From Alicyclobacillaceae bacterium I2511 (GTDB taxonomy: Bacteria; Bacillota; Bacilli; Alicyclobacillales; Alicyclobacillaceae), in the NCBI GenBank assembly GCA_003584005.1, contig QXHL01000005.1:45901-109900 (forward strand): a DNA stretch of 64,000 nt. Direction: 5' to 3'. This document shows positions 9,125 to 18,893 of this stretch, one piece after another. A program made the position numbers and the translations under genes. How positions within the stretch are numbered: position 1 is the stretch's first letter; the number at the start of each line of letters is the position of its first letter. The notes beneath the pieces are model-generated. The model was not told where the DNA came from. It saw nothing but the letters and a program-made list of their open reading frames with translations, and ran no database searches.

Positions 9125-10102
9125 ATGGACGTACAAGCCCTTGCCCTGACGGCGGCAGCGGCATTTGTAATTTCAGTTTTACTAGGACCTGTTGTGATTC
9201 CAAGTTTGCGCAAGTTGAAAATGGGGCAGCGAATTAGAGAAGAAGGACCGGCGCATCATCAGAGTAAGTCAGGCACCCCCACAATGGGAGGCATCATGAT
9301 TGTGTTGGCCGTCCTGTTAGCGACACTGCGCTTTGCCATTTCCAGCCCGGAAATGGTCATTTTGTTAATGGCCACCCTAGGGTTTGGAATCATTGGTTTT
9401 ACCGATGATTTTATTAAGGTGGTAAAACGGAGAAACTTAGGGTTAACGGCTCGTCAGAAATTACTCTTGCAAGCCGTGGTCACCGTGGTCCTATTTTTTT
9501 TGCTGCGTTGGCGGTGGGCCCAAGAAAATCAACCTTTTGTGGTGAATGTGCCTTTTACTCCTTGGAGCCTGAACATAGGAATATTGTATATTTTGTTTTT
9601 GCTATTGGTGCTGATTGCCAGCACCAATGCGGTGAATTTAACAGACGGATTGGACGGATTGGCTTCCGGAACGGCTGCTGTCGTGTTTGCGGCATATGGG
9701 ATTTATGCTTATTGGCACACAGCTTATGATGTTTCCTTGTTTTGTGCAGCGATGGTAGGGGCGCTGCTGGGCTTTTTGGTGTTTAATCGGCATCCTGCAA
9801 AGGTATTTATGGGGGACACAGGTTCATTAGCCATTGGGGGGGCTCTCGCTCTAGTAGCGGTGTTAACCCATAGTGAATTGGGACTCATTTTGTTTGGAAT
9901 GGTTTTCGTTATCGAGGCGCTGTCGGTCATTATTCAGGTGTTTTCATTTCAAGTTTTTGGCCGCCGGGTTTTCCGTATGAGCCCGTTACATCACCATTTT
10001 GAGATGTCCGGGTGGTCCGAGTGGGAAGTTGTGTTGGCTTTTTGGTTGTTTGCTTTCTTAACTTCCTTTGGAACACTGTTTCTGTTCTCTCCCCATATTT
10101 GA
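9125..10102 (+). CDS. mraY: Phospho-MurNAc-pentapeptide transferase MraY
   Basis: 325 residues with about ten hydrophobic segments. MraY transfers phospho-MurNAc-pentapeptide to undecaprenyl phosphate, making lipid I at the inner face of the membrane. Family motifs are visible: GTPTMGG near the N-terminus, FTDDFIK (paired aspartates), NLTDGLDG, FMGDTGSLAIGG and PLHHHFE near the C-terminus. It starts two bases after the murE stop, with the SD inside the end of murE, so the two are co-translated. Confidence 0.96.
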   Translation: MDVQALALTAAAAFVISVLLGPVVIPSLRKLKMGQRIREEGPAHHQSKSGTPTMGGIMIVLAVLLATLRFAISSPEMVILLMATLGFGIIGFTDDFIKVVKRRNLGLTARQKLLLQAVVTVVLFFLLRWRWAQENQPFVVNVPFTPWSLNIGILYILFLLLVLIASTNAVNLTDGLDGLASGTAAVVFAAYGIYAYWHTAYDVSLFCAAMVGALLGFLVFNRHPAKVFMGDTGSLAIGGALALVAVLTHSELGLILFGMVFVIEALSVIIQVFSFQVFGRRVFRMSPLHHHFEMSGWSEWEVVLAFWLFAFLTSFGTLFLFSPHI

Positions 10103-10157
10103 AAAATGGGTGTGGTGAAACAGGCAAAAATCGTAGAGAATATGGAGGATGAGGGCA

Positions 10158-11516
10158 ATGGAGCCCGTTTGTAAAGGGCACGTTTTGGTGGTAGGTATGG
10201 CGAAAAGCGGGGTGGGTGTGGCAAAACTGTTACTTTCCAGGGGGTACCAGGTGGTTGTCAATGACCGCCGTTCACGAAGCGAAATGGAGGCGTCGGTTGC
10301 CCGCTTGGAAGCACTGGGGGCAACTGTCGTATGTGGGAACCATGACCTTTCGTTGCTCAAACCAAACCTGGACTTTATTGTGAAAAACCCTGGTATTCCA
10401 TACAACATTCCGCTGATTCAAGCGGCTTTGGAGCGACAACTACCTGTGTACAGCGAGGTGGAAGTGGCGGCTTGGTTTATTACCACACCAATTGTGGCGG
10501 TAACTGGTAGCAACGGAAAAACTACCACCACCACTCTCATTGGAGAGATGTTATTTCACTCTGGGCAACAGCCATTGGTAGCGGGCAATATTGGCACTGC
10601 CGTGTCAGAGGTTGTGGGCCACGCGCAGGCAGGTGTGCCGTTGGTTCTAGAGGTATCCAGTTTTCAATTGCAAGGCACAGCGAGTTTTCATCCCCACGTA
10701 GCGGTACTATTGAATTTTTATCCGGCCCATTTGGATTATCACGGTTCTTTTGAGAATTACACAGCTGCTAAATGGAAAATCACAGAGAATCAAACAAGCG
10801 AAGATGTGGTGGTACTCAATTACGACCAACCTTTGCTGCGTCAACGGGCTGAGCAATTGCGGGCACGGGTGGTTTGGTTTAGCCGACTGCAGTTAGTTTC
10901 CAATGGATCTGCTGTCGAGGATGGCTGGATTGTGTTGCGCTTGGATGGCAAAAGTTTGCCTGTCCTCCGTGTCCAGGATGTGGCCTTACCTGGCGAACAC
11001 AACCTAGAAAATGCCTTGGCTGCAGTGACGGCGGCCTGGGTTATGGGGGGTACAGTTGCAGGTATTGCAACAGTGCTCCAAACGTTTGCCGGAATTGAGC
11101 ACCGTTTGGAATATGTAGGGAAACAGGAGGGGATTGTTTTTTACAATGATTCTAAGGCCACCAATCCCACATCTGCGCGACAGGCTTTGAATTCCTTTCC
11201 GGGTCCGATTGTCTGGATTGCCGGGGGACTAGACCGTGGAGATGATTTCACAATTCTTGAAGGACTTTTGGCACAAAGGGTTAAGGCGGCAGTATTGCTG
11301 GGCCAATCTGCGCAGTTACTGGCTGAAGTGTGTCAGCGGGCCGGGGTCCCTGTGGTGAATTTGGTGACCAGTTTGGCAGAAGCGGTTGCACTCGCCCGTG
11401 ATTTAGCGAATTCGGGGGATGTGGTATTGCTTTCCCCTGGTTGCGCAAGTTGGGACATGTTTACTTCCTTTGAAGAGCGAGGACGCATGTTTAAAAATTT
11501 GGTGCATACATTGTAG
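10158..11516 (+). CDS. murD: UDP-MurNAc-L-Ala:D-Glu ligase MurD
   Basis: 452 residues. MurD adds D-glutamate to UDP-MurNAc-L-alanine. The Rossmann-like N-terminus (VLVVGMAKSGVG) binds the UDP part; the P-loop is GSNGKT at 117-122, and NDSKATN and the C-terminal LLSPGCASWD are Mur-ligase motifs. The start is ATG 10158: GGAGG at 10144-10148 is correctly spaced for it but abuts the in-frame ATG at 10149. Confidence 0.95.
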   Translation: MEPVCKGHVLVVGMAKSGVGVAKLLLSRGYQVVVNDRRSRSEMEASVARLEALGATVVCGNHDLSLLKPNLDFIVKNPGIPYNIPLIQAALERQLPVYSEVEVAAWFITTPIVAVTGSNGKTTTTTLIGEMLFHSGQQPLVAGNIGTAVSEVVGHAQAGVPLVLEVSSFQLQGTASFHPHVAVLLNFYPAHLDYHGSFENYTAAKWKITENQTSEDVVVLNYDQPLLRQRAEQLRARVVWFSRLQLVSNGSAVEDGWIVLRLDGKSLPVLRVQDVALPGEHNLENALAAVTAAWVMGGTVAGIATVLQTFAGIEHRLEYVGKQEGIVFYNDSKATNPTSARQALNSFPGPIVWIAGGLDRGDDFTILEGLLAQRVKAAVLLGQSAQLLAEVCQRAGVPVVNLVTSLAEAVALARDLANSGDVVLLSPGCASWDMFTSFEERGRMFKNLVHTL

Positions 11517-11587
11517 CGGTTGTCCCATGACAAGGGAAACCTTTGCGAGACCGACTTTGCGGCTCGCAGTCACGGGAGGGATTGCAC

Positions 11588-12697
11588 ATGAGTCACTCCA
11601 ACGATAGGCTGGATTGGCTACTCGTTGGCATCACTTTAATTCTTTTAATGATTGGGTTGCTGATGGTTCACAGTGCCAGTTCAGTGATTTCCGCACAACG
11701 CTTTGGAGATGCCTATTTTTACGCTAAACGTCAACTGTTGTGGGCCCTGTTAGGGCTGGTTGCCATGACTTGGACAGCAAGGGTGGATTATCACCAATGG
11801 CGGCGTTTTGCGCCGCAATTAATTTTGCTAAGCTTTGTATTTCTCGCAGTGGTTTTGATCCCAGGGGTTGGGCAAAATAGAGGGGGCTCACAGGCTTGGC
11901 TGGGGATTGGGTCGTTTGGCATTCAACCCTCAGAATTTGCGAAGTTAGCTTTGATCTTGTTTTTAGCTCACGATTTAGAGCACAATAAACATAAATTGCA
12001 GTCTTTCTGGCGCGGCTTTGTTCCGCCCTTGACAATGGCCCTGGTGGCTGTGGGGCTCATTATGTTAGAACCTGATTTAGGGCAAAGTGTGGTCATTGTT
12101 GGAACTACTGTGATTTTGCTGTTTGCTGCTGGGGCTAAATTGAGTCATTTGGGTGTGTTGGCTGGGGTAGGTGGCTTAGGATTTGTTGGGCTGGTGGCCA
12201 TGGCTCCATATCGGATGATGCGTATTGTCGCCTTCCTAGATCCATGGAAAGACCCGTTAGGAAAAGGATATCAAATTATCCAATCCCTATATGCACTAGG
12301 ATCAGGTGGCTTGTTGGGGTTGGGAATCGGCAATAGCCATCAAAAATACTTTTATTTACCTGAGCCGCAAACAGACTTTGTATTTTCCATTCTTGGAGAA
12401 GAATTAGGATTTTTAGGTGCGGCCACTGTATTGGCGCTATTTGCCAGCATGGTGTGGCGTGGCTATCGTACGGCTTTGTATGCTCCCGATGCATACGGAG
12501 CTTTGCTTGCTGCGGGAATCACTGGAATGATAGCGGTTCAGGTACTGATTAATGTTGGGGTGGTCACAGGGTCTATTCCGGCTACGGGGATTACATTGCC
12601 GTTCATTAGTTTTGGAGGTTCTTCTTTAACGTTGATGTTGACGGCCATGGGGATATTGTTGAATATTTCTACAAAATCAACATTCCCTGTTAAATAG
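11588..12697 (+). CDS. spoVE: SEDS-family peptidoglycan polymerase SpoVE/FtsW
   Basis: 369 residues with about ten membrane segments. SEDS proteins polymerise lipid II into glycan strands together with a class B PBP. Motifs: GGSQAWLGIG with the following QPSEFAK, EPDLGQS, and PFISFGGSS near the C-terminus. Position between murD and murG is that of spoVE in B. subtilis, but sequence alone cannot separate SpoVE from FtsW; with pbpB and spoVD both in this operon it could serve either. The start is ATG 11588 with GGGAGGG 7 nt upstream. Confidence 0.88.
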   Translation: MSHSNDRLDWLLVGITLILLMIGLLMVHSASSVISAQRFGDAYFYAKRQLLWALLGLVAMTWTARVDYHQWRRFAPQLILLSFVFLAVVLIPGVGQNRGGSQAWLGIGSFGIQPSEFAKLALILFLAHDLEHNKHKLQSFWRGFVPPLTMALVAVGLIMLEPDLGQSVVIVGTTVILLFAAGAKLSHLGVLAGVGGLGFVGLVAMAPYRMMRIVAFLDPWKDPLGKGYQIIQSLYALGSGGLLGLGIGNSHQKYFYLPEPQTDFVFSILGEELGFLGAATVLALFASMVWRGYRTALYAPDAYGALLAAGITGMIAVQVLINVGVVTGSIPATGITLPFISFGGSSLTLMLTAMGILLNISTKSTFPVK

Positions 12698-12734
12698 GAA
12701 ACTTTACTGTCAAATCGGTGGGGTGTGAATAAAA

Positions 12735-13850
12735 TTGCGGGTGTTGTTGACTGGAGGCGGAACTGGGGGACACGTTTACCCCGGGTTGACGTTGTGGCGT
12801 TATATTTTACAGATGCACCCGGAGGCAGAGGTGCTATACATAGGTTCGAATAAAGGCCTGGAGCGGGAGATTGTGGCCCACGCAGGCCTGCCTTTTGTAA
12901 CAGTGCCAGCGACTGGTTTGAAGCGGCAGATCAGTTTGGATGCATTTCGAACTTTGTGGACAGTCTGGCGTGGGTACCGCGCTGCGCGACGGCTAATTAA
13001 TAACTTTCGACCCGACGTGGCCGTAGGGACAGGGGGGTATGTAGCGCTACCAGTCATTTGGGCGGCGTCCAGGATGGGAATTCCCACAGTGGTGTGGGAG
13101 GCGAATGCACGGCCTGGATTAACGAATCAGTTGTTAAGCTACCGCGCCAAAGCTGTGGCTGTTTCTTTCATTGATACGCAAAGTTTATTTTCACACGCTC
13201 GAAAGGTGACTTTTACCGGCCATCCGAGGGGCAGTGAGGTGCGGGGAGTAAATCCTGATGCGGTGGAGCAGGTGCGCAAGGATTATGGGATTCCCCAAGG
13301 AAGCCGCTTGGTGGTGATATTTGCCGGGAGTAGAGGTGCGGCAACTATCAATCAGGTGGTGAAACAAATGTGGACGGAACTGGCAAGGCGAACAAATTGG
13401 TATGTGGTGCATGCAACGGGTGAAGATCACTTTCAACAGATTCAGGCTGAATCCAAGGACTGTCCCAAAAATGTGCGACTGACACCCTTTATTCACAATA
13501 TGCCTGCTTTGATGAGTTTAGCGGATGTACTTGTCACGCGGGCGGGGGGGGCAACATTGGCTGAAATATGTTCCTTTGCTTTACCTTCCATTTTGATTCC
13601 ATCCCCCTATGTGACGGCCAATCATCAAGAGGAAAATGCACGCAGGTTGGTGGAACGGGGTGCGGCTAAATTAATCTTGGAAGCAGACTTGTCTGCCCCA
13701 AGGCTACTGCGTGAATTACAATTAATTTTGGAAACTAGTCAGGGATCTGTATTGGCGGATAATGCCCGCAGGCTGGCTGTTCCAGATGCAGTCCACACAT
13801 TATATCAATTGGTGATGGAGATTTGTGACTGTGAAACGGGCACACAATAA
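12735..13850 (+). CDS. murG: Lipid II synthase (GlcNAc transferase) MurG
   Basis: 371 residues. MurG transfers GlcNAc from UDP-GlcNAc to lipid I to give lipid II, working as a peripheral enzyme at the inner membrane face. GGGTGGHVYPG at the N-terminus is the lipid I-binding glycine loop; the C-terminal half has RAGGATLAEI, with the conserved PSPYVTANHQEENA. The start is TTG 12735 preceded by a G-rich SD. Second last step of precursor synthesis encoded in this cluster. Confidence 0.96.
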   Translation: MRVLLTGGGTGGHVYPGLTLWRYILQMHPEAEVLYIGSNKGLEREIVAHAGLPFVTVPATGLKRQISLDAFRTLWTVWRGYRAARRLINNFRPDVAVGTGGYVALPVIWAASRMGIPTVVWEANARPGLTNQLLSYRAKAVAVSFIDTQSLFSHARKVTFTGHPRGSEVRGVNPDAVEQVRKDYGIPQGSRLVVIFAGSRGAATINQVVKQMWTELARRTNWYVVHATGEDHFQQIQAESKDCPKNVRLTPFIHNMPALMSLADVLVTRAGGATLAEICSFALPSILIPSPYVTANHQEENARRLVERGAAKLILEADLSAPRLLRELQLILETSQGSVLADNARRLAVPDAVHTLYQLVMEICDCETGTQ

Positions 13851-13930
13851 TGGGTTGGACCATATGATGCCATGCGGACCTGGGCGTGGGCGCGTCGCTC
13901 GCCGCGAATGGATGACCTTGGAGGGATGGT

Positions 13931-14860
13931 ATGGACACGCAAATCACGCTTGCTGTGCTTGCTGAGTATGGGGTGCAGGGAGTACAAGCAAATGAACCTA
14001 TGGCACGCCACACGACGTGGCGGATTGGCGGTCCGTCCGACCTGTTTTTCCGTCCGACGAGTGTAATTGAATTGCAAAATGTTTTACGGGCCGCAATGCG
14101 CTTAGAAATACCAGTAATTGTAATGGGCCGGGGATCAAATCTGCTGGTTTTGGATGGAGGCATACGTGGCCTAGTTATTCAACTGCACGACACATTCGCC
14201 CAATGGACCTTAACAGAGGGATGCTTAATTACACAGTCCGGGCGTAGCTTGGTTTCCGTTGCCAACATTGCGATTCGTGAAGGGATGGCAGGTCTGGAAT
14301 TTGCAACAGGCATCCCGGGTTCTGTTGGGGGTGCCGTAATGATGAATGCGGGGGCACATGGGGGTGAAGTCAAAGATGTCCTACTGTGGGCGGATGTGCT
14401 TGAATTTGACGGAACATTGCACAGGATGACCCCAGAGGAGTTGCAATTTGATTACCGTTCCAGCGTTCTTAAGGACCATCCCGCTGTTGTCGCATCTGTG
14501 GCCTTCGCTTTACACCCGGGGAATTCGCAGGAAATGACGGCGAGAGTCAGACAGTGGGCACAGCGACGTTCGGCCACACAGCCTTTGTCCCAACCCAACT
14601 GTGGCTCCGTTTTTCGCAATCCGCCAGGAGCCCATGCGGCAGCCTTGATTGAACAAGCAGGGCTTAAAGGCTTGATTTACGGGGGTGCCCAAATCAGTGA
14701 AAAACACAGCAACTTTATTGTAAATCTTGGAACAGCCACGGCTAAAGACGTGTTATGGCTGATGCGTTACGCCCAGAAAACCGTTCATGACCGGTTTGAC
14801 ATCCAATTAGAGACGGAAGTTAGAATTATTGGTGAATCCGAATTGGCGTTGGGGAGGTGA
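13931..14860 (+). CDS. murB: UDP-N-acetylenolpyruvoylglucosamine reductase MurB
   Basis: 309 residues. MurB reduces the enolpyruvyl group made by MurA, using FAD and NADPH, to form UDP-MurNAc. FAD-binding motifs MGRGSNLLVLDGG and GIPGSVGGAVMMNAGA are present, and the catalytic region CGSVFRNPPG lies near residue 224. The length and lack of extra loops fit the type II (Gram-positive) form. SD GGAGGG at 13920-13925. It overlaps the ribosome binding site of murA, which catalyses the preceding reaction. Confidence 0.95.
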   Translation: MDTQITLAVLAEYGVQGVQANEPMARHTTWRIGGPSDLFFRPTSVIELQNVLRAAMRLEIPVIVMGRGSNLLVLDGGIRGLVIQLHDTFAQWTLTEGCLITQSGRSLVSVANIAIREGMAGLEFATGIPGSVGGAVMMNAGAHGGEVKDVLLWADVLEFDGTLHRMTPEELQFDYRSSVLKDHPAVVASVAFALHPGNSQEMTARVRQWAQRRSATQPLSQPNCGSVFRNPPGAHAAALIEQAGLKGLIYGGAQISEKHSNFIVNLGTATAKDVLWLMRYAQKTVHDRFDIQLETEVRIIGESELALGR

Positions 14861-14865
14861 CGTTA

Positions 14866-16134
14866 GTGGACGCCTTCGAGATTCGTGGAGGTTGGCCGCT
14901 GCAGGGAGAAATGCGGATGTACGGCGCTAAGAATGCCGCTTTGCCAATTCTTGCTGCCAGTGTCATGGCTGAACAAGAGTGCTTGATTCAGGGTGTTCCA
15001 GATTTGGAAGATGTGCGGGTGATGATTGAGATACTTGTTGCACTTGGGGCACGAGTGATGCGAGAAGGGGATGCAGTCACAGTTTTTCCGCAGACCATTC
15101 GCAGTACCAATGTCCCCACATATTTGATGCGTCGCATGCGTTCTTCAATATTTTTAATGGGCCCCTTGTTGGCTCGCTTCGGGGAGGTACAGCTTTCGCG
15201 TCCGGGCGGATGTGTAATTGGGCAACGGCCAATTGACTACCATCTGCGCGGGATACGTGCACTTGGGGCACGTATTGAGGAACGTAACGGGTATGTGCGA
15301 GCAACGGCCAATAGACTGTTTGGTACCCGTGTGACATTAGATTTTCCCAGTGTGGGAGCTACAGAAAATTTGATGATGGCGGCGGTATTGGCAGATGGAG
15401 AAACGGTGATTGACAATGCTGCGCGAGAGCCTGAAATTGTAGATTTGGCTGACTTTTTAAGGGGTTGTGGGGCACATATTCGCGGCGCTGGGGAGGGTAC
15501 GCTTGTGGTTCAAGGTGTTCATCACCTGCATGGGACCACACACCAGGTCATCCCAGACCGCATTGTGGCGGGGACAATGTTGATTGCAGCAGCAGCAACT
15601 GGGGGGTCCCTAACGCTTACCGGGGTCCGTCCGGAACATCTCGGTTCGCTATTGGGAAAGTTGCAAGAAGTGGGTATCCCTGTTGCCCGAGAGCGTGATA
15701 TAATTCGGATTGAAGGGTTGCGTCCGTTTCGCGGGGTAAACCTACGAACAGAGCCTTATCCAGGATTTCCGACGGACCTTCAGGCGCCCTTTATGACGCT
15801 ACAGACTTTAGCACAGGGCACAAGTATCATACATGAAAATGTGTTTGAGGCTCGATATAAACACGTCGACGAGTTGCGTCGGATGGGTGCTGACATCACG
15901 GTAGATATGCGGACGGCTATCATCCGTGGGGTTGCGGGCTTGTCTTCCGCTGTAGTGGAGGCCACAGATCTGCGCGGAGGTGCCGCGCTCGTGGTTGCGG
16001 CGCTGGCGGCGGTAGGGGATTCAAGAGTAGAAGGGCTGCAACATATTGACCGGGGATACCAGGAGTTGGACGTTTACCTGCGCGATTTGGGTGCCGATGT
16101 TCGCCGCGTGGTGCTGTCTCCTGATGCTGTCTAA
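14866..16134 (+). CDS. murA: UDP-GlcNAc 1-carboxyvinyltransferase MurA
   Basis: 422 residues. MurA transfers enolpyruvate from PEP to UDP-GlcNAc, the committed step of wall precursor synthesis. The N-terminal KNAALPIL block and the active-site loop RPGGCVIGQRP are present; the catalytic cysteine is Cys116, so the enzyme should be of the fosfomycin-sensitive type. GTG 14866 is preferred over GTG 14857, which lies inside the SD (GGGGAGGTGA). An intrinsic terminator follows the gene. Confidence 0.95.
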   Translation: MDAFEIRGGWPLQGEMRMYGAKNAALPILAASVMAEQECLIQGVPDLEDVRVMIEILVALGARVMREGDAVTVFPQTIRSTNVPTYLMRRMRSSIFLMGPLLARFGEVQLSRPGGCVIGQRPIDYHLRGIRALGARIEERNGYVRATANRLFGTRVTLDFPSVGATENLMMAAVLADGETVIDNAAREPEIVDLADFLRGCGAHIRGAGEGTLVVQGVHHLHGTTHQVIPDRIVAGTMLIAAAATGGSLTLTGVRPEHLGSLLGKLQEVGIPVARERDIIRIEGLRPFRGVNLRTEPYPGFPTDLQAPFMTLQTLAQGTSIIHENVFEARYKHVDELRRMGADITVDMRTAIIRGVAGLSSAVVEATDLRGGAALVVAALAAVGDSRVEGLQHIDRGYQELDVYLRDLGADVRRVVLSPDAV

Positions 16135-16175
16135 TATGGGGTGAAAAGGCCGATTGTGAATGGATGAACTGGAGG

Positions 16176-16210
16176 ACGGAAGGCGGCCGTTGCCGTCTTC
16201 CGTAGTTTTT
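16176..16210 (+). terminator. Intrinsic terminator between murA and divIB
   Basis: A 12-bp stem (16176-16187 with 16192-16203, one G-U pair), a 4-nt loop and five T after AG. It divides the cluster into a wall-precursor part and a division part. Because divIB starts 13 bases later, transcription of divIB must come from read-through or from a promoter not recognised here. Confidence 0.85.
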
Positions 16211-16222
16211 CGGTTAAGCTAA

Positions 16223-17002
16223 GTGTGGACTGGGGGAGTAAAGATAGAGGGTGAAACGAGGACAAGGAGCCGTTCTTGGGGAACCAGCATTGTCATTGCT
16301 TTCTTTCTATTTGTGGCAGCGGTAGCTTTTTTAGAATCTCCAATCACGCGAGTGCGTTCGGTAAAGGTTACAGGGAATCATTCCATTCCTGCACAGACAC
16401 TTATTTTGGCAAGTGGGTTAAAGACCGGCATGAGTTTATGGCAGGTGAAAAACTCCCGGGTGGCGAAAAATATTGAAACAGCCCAGCCCTTGGTTCAATC
16501 GGTGACAGTAAAAACAGATGTATTAGCAGGAAGTGTCACTTTGAATGTGATGGAAAAAGCGGTGGTGGCCATCTATGCGGACGGTGGGCACTACTATAAT
16601 TTGTTGAGCGATGGGCAAATCTATGGCGAAATTCGGACGACAGACGGATTTGATAAGCCCATCGTTAGCTTGCAGGCACAAACTGCCGTGCGCACAGGGC
16701 AGGTTCCCAATTTTCTGTTGCCTGGCCTATGTCAGCAACTGCAAATTGTGCCGGACAATCTGCTGTCTCGCATATCTCAAATCTCGGTAAACTCGTATGA
16801 CACAGCAACTGTGTATTTGAATGACCAGTTTGTGGTACGCTGCCCAGCGGACAAGCTGGGGTCCTTGTTACCACAGGGATTAGATGCAATTTCCTATTTC
16901 TTAAAACAGGGTTACCAACCTGGCAGCGTGGATATGGGCAGTGGTCCACCTTATCGCTACACTCCGTTTTCTGCGCAAAATCTGTCAGGGGGTGCGCCAT
17001 GA
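16223..17002 (+). CDS. divIB: DivIB/FtsQ, divisome membrane protein with POTRA domain
   Basis: 259 residues at most. One membrane segment (about residues 21-40) is followed by an FtsQ-type POTRA domain (VRSVKVTGNHSIPAQTLILAS) and a beta-rich extracytoplasmic domain, as in DivIB, which holds FtsL and DivIC at the septum. The start is uncertain: GTG 16223 is the only standard codon before the membrane segment but has no SD, whereas GGGGGAG at 16232-16238 points to ATA 16244. The stop overlaps the next start (ATGA). Confidence 0.85.
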   Translation: MWTGGVKIEGETRTRSRSWGTSIVIAFFLFVAAVAFLESPITRVRSVKVTGNHSIPAQTLILASGLKTGMSLWQVKNSRVAKNIETAQPLVQSVTVKTDVLAGSVTLNVMEKAVVAIYADGGHYYNLLSDGQIYGEIRTTDGFDKPIVSLQAQTAVRTGQVPNFLLPGLCQQLQIVPDNLLSRISQISVNSYDTATVYLNDQFVVRCPADKLGSLLPQGLDAISYFLKQGYQPGSVDMGSGPPYRYTPFSAQNLSGGAP

Positions 17003-17727
17003 CGAGCACGAAAACGAAATTGATGGGGTCATTGACAGTGGTGGCCATGGTGCTCGGTTTTATGGTGAGTCTGCAGTACAAGCAACAACTTTCCAGTCAT
17101 TTAAGCGGTACAGCACTCAGTTCGGTGGATCAACAAGAACAAACTAAATTGGAAAATCAGTTTAGTGCATTGAAACAGGCAAATGGAAATGCACAAGCTG
17201 ATCTAGCTAAAATCACCACCGAATTGTCGGATTACGAACAACGAACGGCGGGAAATAACGCTTCTTTACAGCACCTGCAACAAGCCCTTCAGGATGAACG
17301 AATTCTTGCTGGGATGACTCCTGTTGAGGGTCCTGGTGTGACTGTCACATTAATGGATGGGATAGCAACAGGGCCCAATGTTGAAAAATATCTCACACAT
17401 GACTGGGATGTGCGTAGTGTCATCAACGAATTGTTTACGGCTGGAGCTGAGGCTATCTCCATCAACGGCTATCGGGTGGTAGCCACATCGGGAATTTATT
17501 GTACGGGACCTGTGGTTAAAATTAACGACCATAGGATTGGTGCCCCTTTTACGATTGCAGCCATCGGGGACCCGCAAACGTTAAACTCTGCCTTGCAAAC
17601 CCAGGGAGGTATTTTGGATGCACTGCGTTCCCGTGGCATTTCTGTATCACAGCCGCAGATTCAGCAAGTTGTCCATATGCCAGCTTACATCGGTCCCCTA
17701 ATGGCAGCGAGCATTACTGGCAGTTGA
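16999..17727 (+). CDS. ylxW: DUF881 protein, YlxW-like
   Basis: 242 residues. An N-terminal membrane segment (about 12-29), a coiled-coil region (about 45-95) and a C-terminal DUF881 domain with the typical VINELFTAGAEAISINGYRV block. Function is unknown in the family; membrane location and constant linkage to divIB and ftsAZ suggest a link to division or the envelope. It starts within the divIB stop codon and is the first of two adjacent paralogues. Confidence 0.85.
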   Translation: MTSTKTKLMGSLTVVAMVLGFMVSLQYKQQLSSHLSGTALSSVDQQEQTKLENQFSALKQANGNAQADLAKITTELSDYEQRTAGNNASLQHLQQALQDERILAGMTPVEGPGVTVTLMDGIATGPNVEKYLTHDWDVRSVINELFTAGAEAISINGYRVVATSGIYCTGPVVKINDHRIGAPFTIAAIGDPQTLNSALQTQGGILDALRSRGISVSQPQIQQVVHMPAYIGPLMAASITGS

Positions 17728-17763
17728 TGGAACAGGCGCCTATAAAGAAGGGAAGAGACCGTA

Positions 17764-18507
17764 TTGAACCGCAAGTCTGTCCTGTGGGGTCTGACGGGGG
17801 TCATGGGAATTCTGGGCTTTATGTTTTCTGTACAGGTGTCTTCACGCTTGAGAACACAATTCACACCGCTGTCGACTTATCTGGATTTGCGAACCCAGGT
17901 GCAGGAACAACTGCAGGAAAATCAGTTGTTGATGAATGAGGTTTCTAAAGACCGGGCACAGTTGGCGATGTACCAGGCGGCCAAGGGACATGGCGGACAG
18001 CTGATGGCCGCTTTACAACAAGATGCACGCACCGTGGCGACGCAAGCGGGATTGACCCCTGTGACGGGCGTGGGGCTAAGCATCACAATACAGTACAACC
18101 CGAACTTACCATACATACAGCAATATGCCGGGCTATTTGAAACGACGGCGGACCAACAACTGGGTCTATTGGTCAATGATTTATTTGCAAATGGAGCGAA
18201 AGCGATTAGCATCAACGGTCAACGGCTTGTCACTACATCTTCCATTCGTCTGGTGACGACTCTTAACAACATTACGGCTTTACAGGTCAACACAGTACCC
18301 ATCACCATGCCATATGTCATTACGGCGGTTGGCGATGTGAACCGGATGCAAGCGGTGCTCACAATTAATGAAGTGGTAGCCCAGTTTGCCTTGATGCAAG
18401 AGCAATGTACTGTGACTTCCTATACTGGTGGTAGCCGCAGTGTGACGGTACCGGGTTATAACGGACCGTTGCCGGGGACTTGGGCGAAAGAGGTGCAAGG
18501 TCAATGA
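17764..18507 (+). CDS. ylxX: DUF881 protein, YlxX-like (second copy)
   Basis: 247 residues, same architecture as the preceding gene: membrane anchor, coiled coil, and DUF881 domain with LVNDLFANGAKAISINGQRL. The tandem pair reflects an old duplication also found in B. subtilis. The start is TTG 17764 with GAAGGGAAG upstream. Its stop overlaps the next start. Function unknown. Confidence 0.85.
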   Translation: MNRKSVLWGLTGVMGILGFMFSVQVSSRLRTQFTPLSTYLDLRTQVQEQLQENQLLMNEVSKDRAQLAMYQAAKGHGGQLMAALQQDARTVATQAGLTPVTGVGLSITIQYNPNLPYIQQYAGLFETTADQQLGLLVNDLFANGAKAISINGQRLVTTSSIRLVTTLNNITALQVNTVPITMPYVITAVGDVNRMQAVLTINEVVAQFALMQEQCTVTSYTGGSRSVTVPGYNGPLPGTWAKEVQGQ

Positions 18508-18893
18508 TTTGGTTACCTGTATTAGGTTTGGTGTTGGGTGCCGCCCTTGGTTTTATAACTAATGTGACAATCCCACTAGCTTACTCCAGCTATCTATCAA
18601 TTGCTATTTTAGCTGCATTTGACACAGTGTTTGGGGGCGTTCGAGCAAGCCTGGAACGCAAATTTGATAGTAAGGTTTTTGTGTCTGGATTTTTTTTCAA
18701 CACAGCGATGGCGGCATTACTGGCTTACATTGGGGCCCAATTGGGAGTAGATCTATACCTTGCCGCAGTGGTTGCATTTGGAGTGCGTGTTTTTAATAAC
18801 ATTGCGGTGATTCGCCGGATTTGGTTGAACCGTCACAATGAACGAAATTTAATCCGAGAAGAAGCTGCACCAAAGGATGGGACGCCTTCTTAA
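18504..18893 (+). CDS. sbp: Small basic membrane protein Sbp (DUF1290)
   Basis: 129 residues with three hydrophobic segments and a charged C-terminal tail. The DUF1290 features are an N-terminal glycine-rich membrane helix (LGLVLGAALGF), FDTVFGGVRASLE and GVRVFNNIAVIRR. The role is unknown; it is always found just before ftsA. The start is ATG 18504, overlapping the preceding stop; an earlier in-frame opening at 18480 lies inside the upstream gene. Confidence 0.88.
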   Translation: MIWLPVLGLVLGAALGFITNVTIPLAYSSYLSIAILAAFDTVFGGVRASLERKFDSKVFVSGFFFNTAMAALLAYIGAQLGVDLYLAAVVAFGVRVFNNIAVIRRIWLNRHNERNLIREEAAPKDGTPS

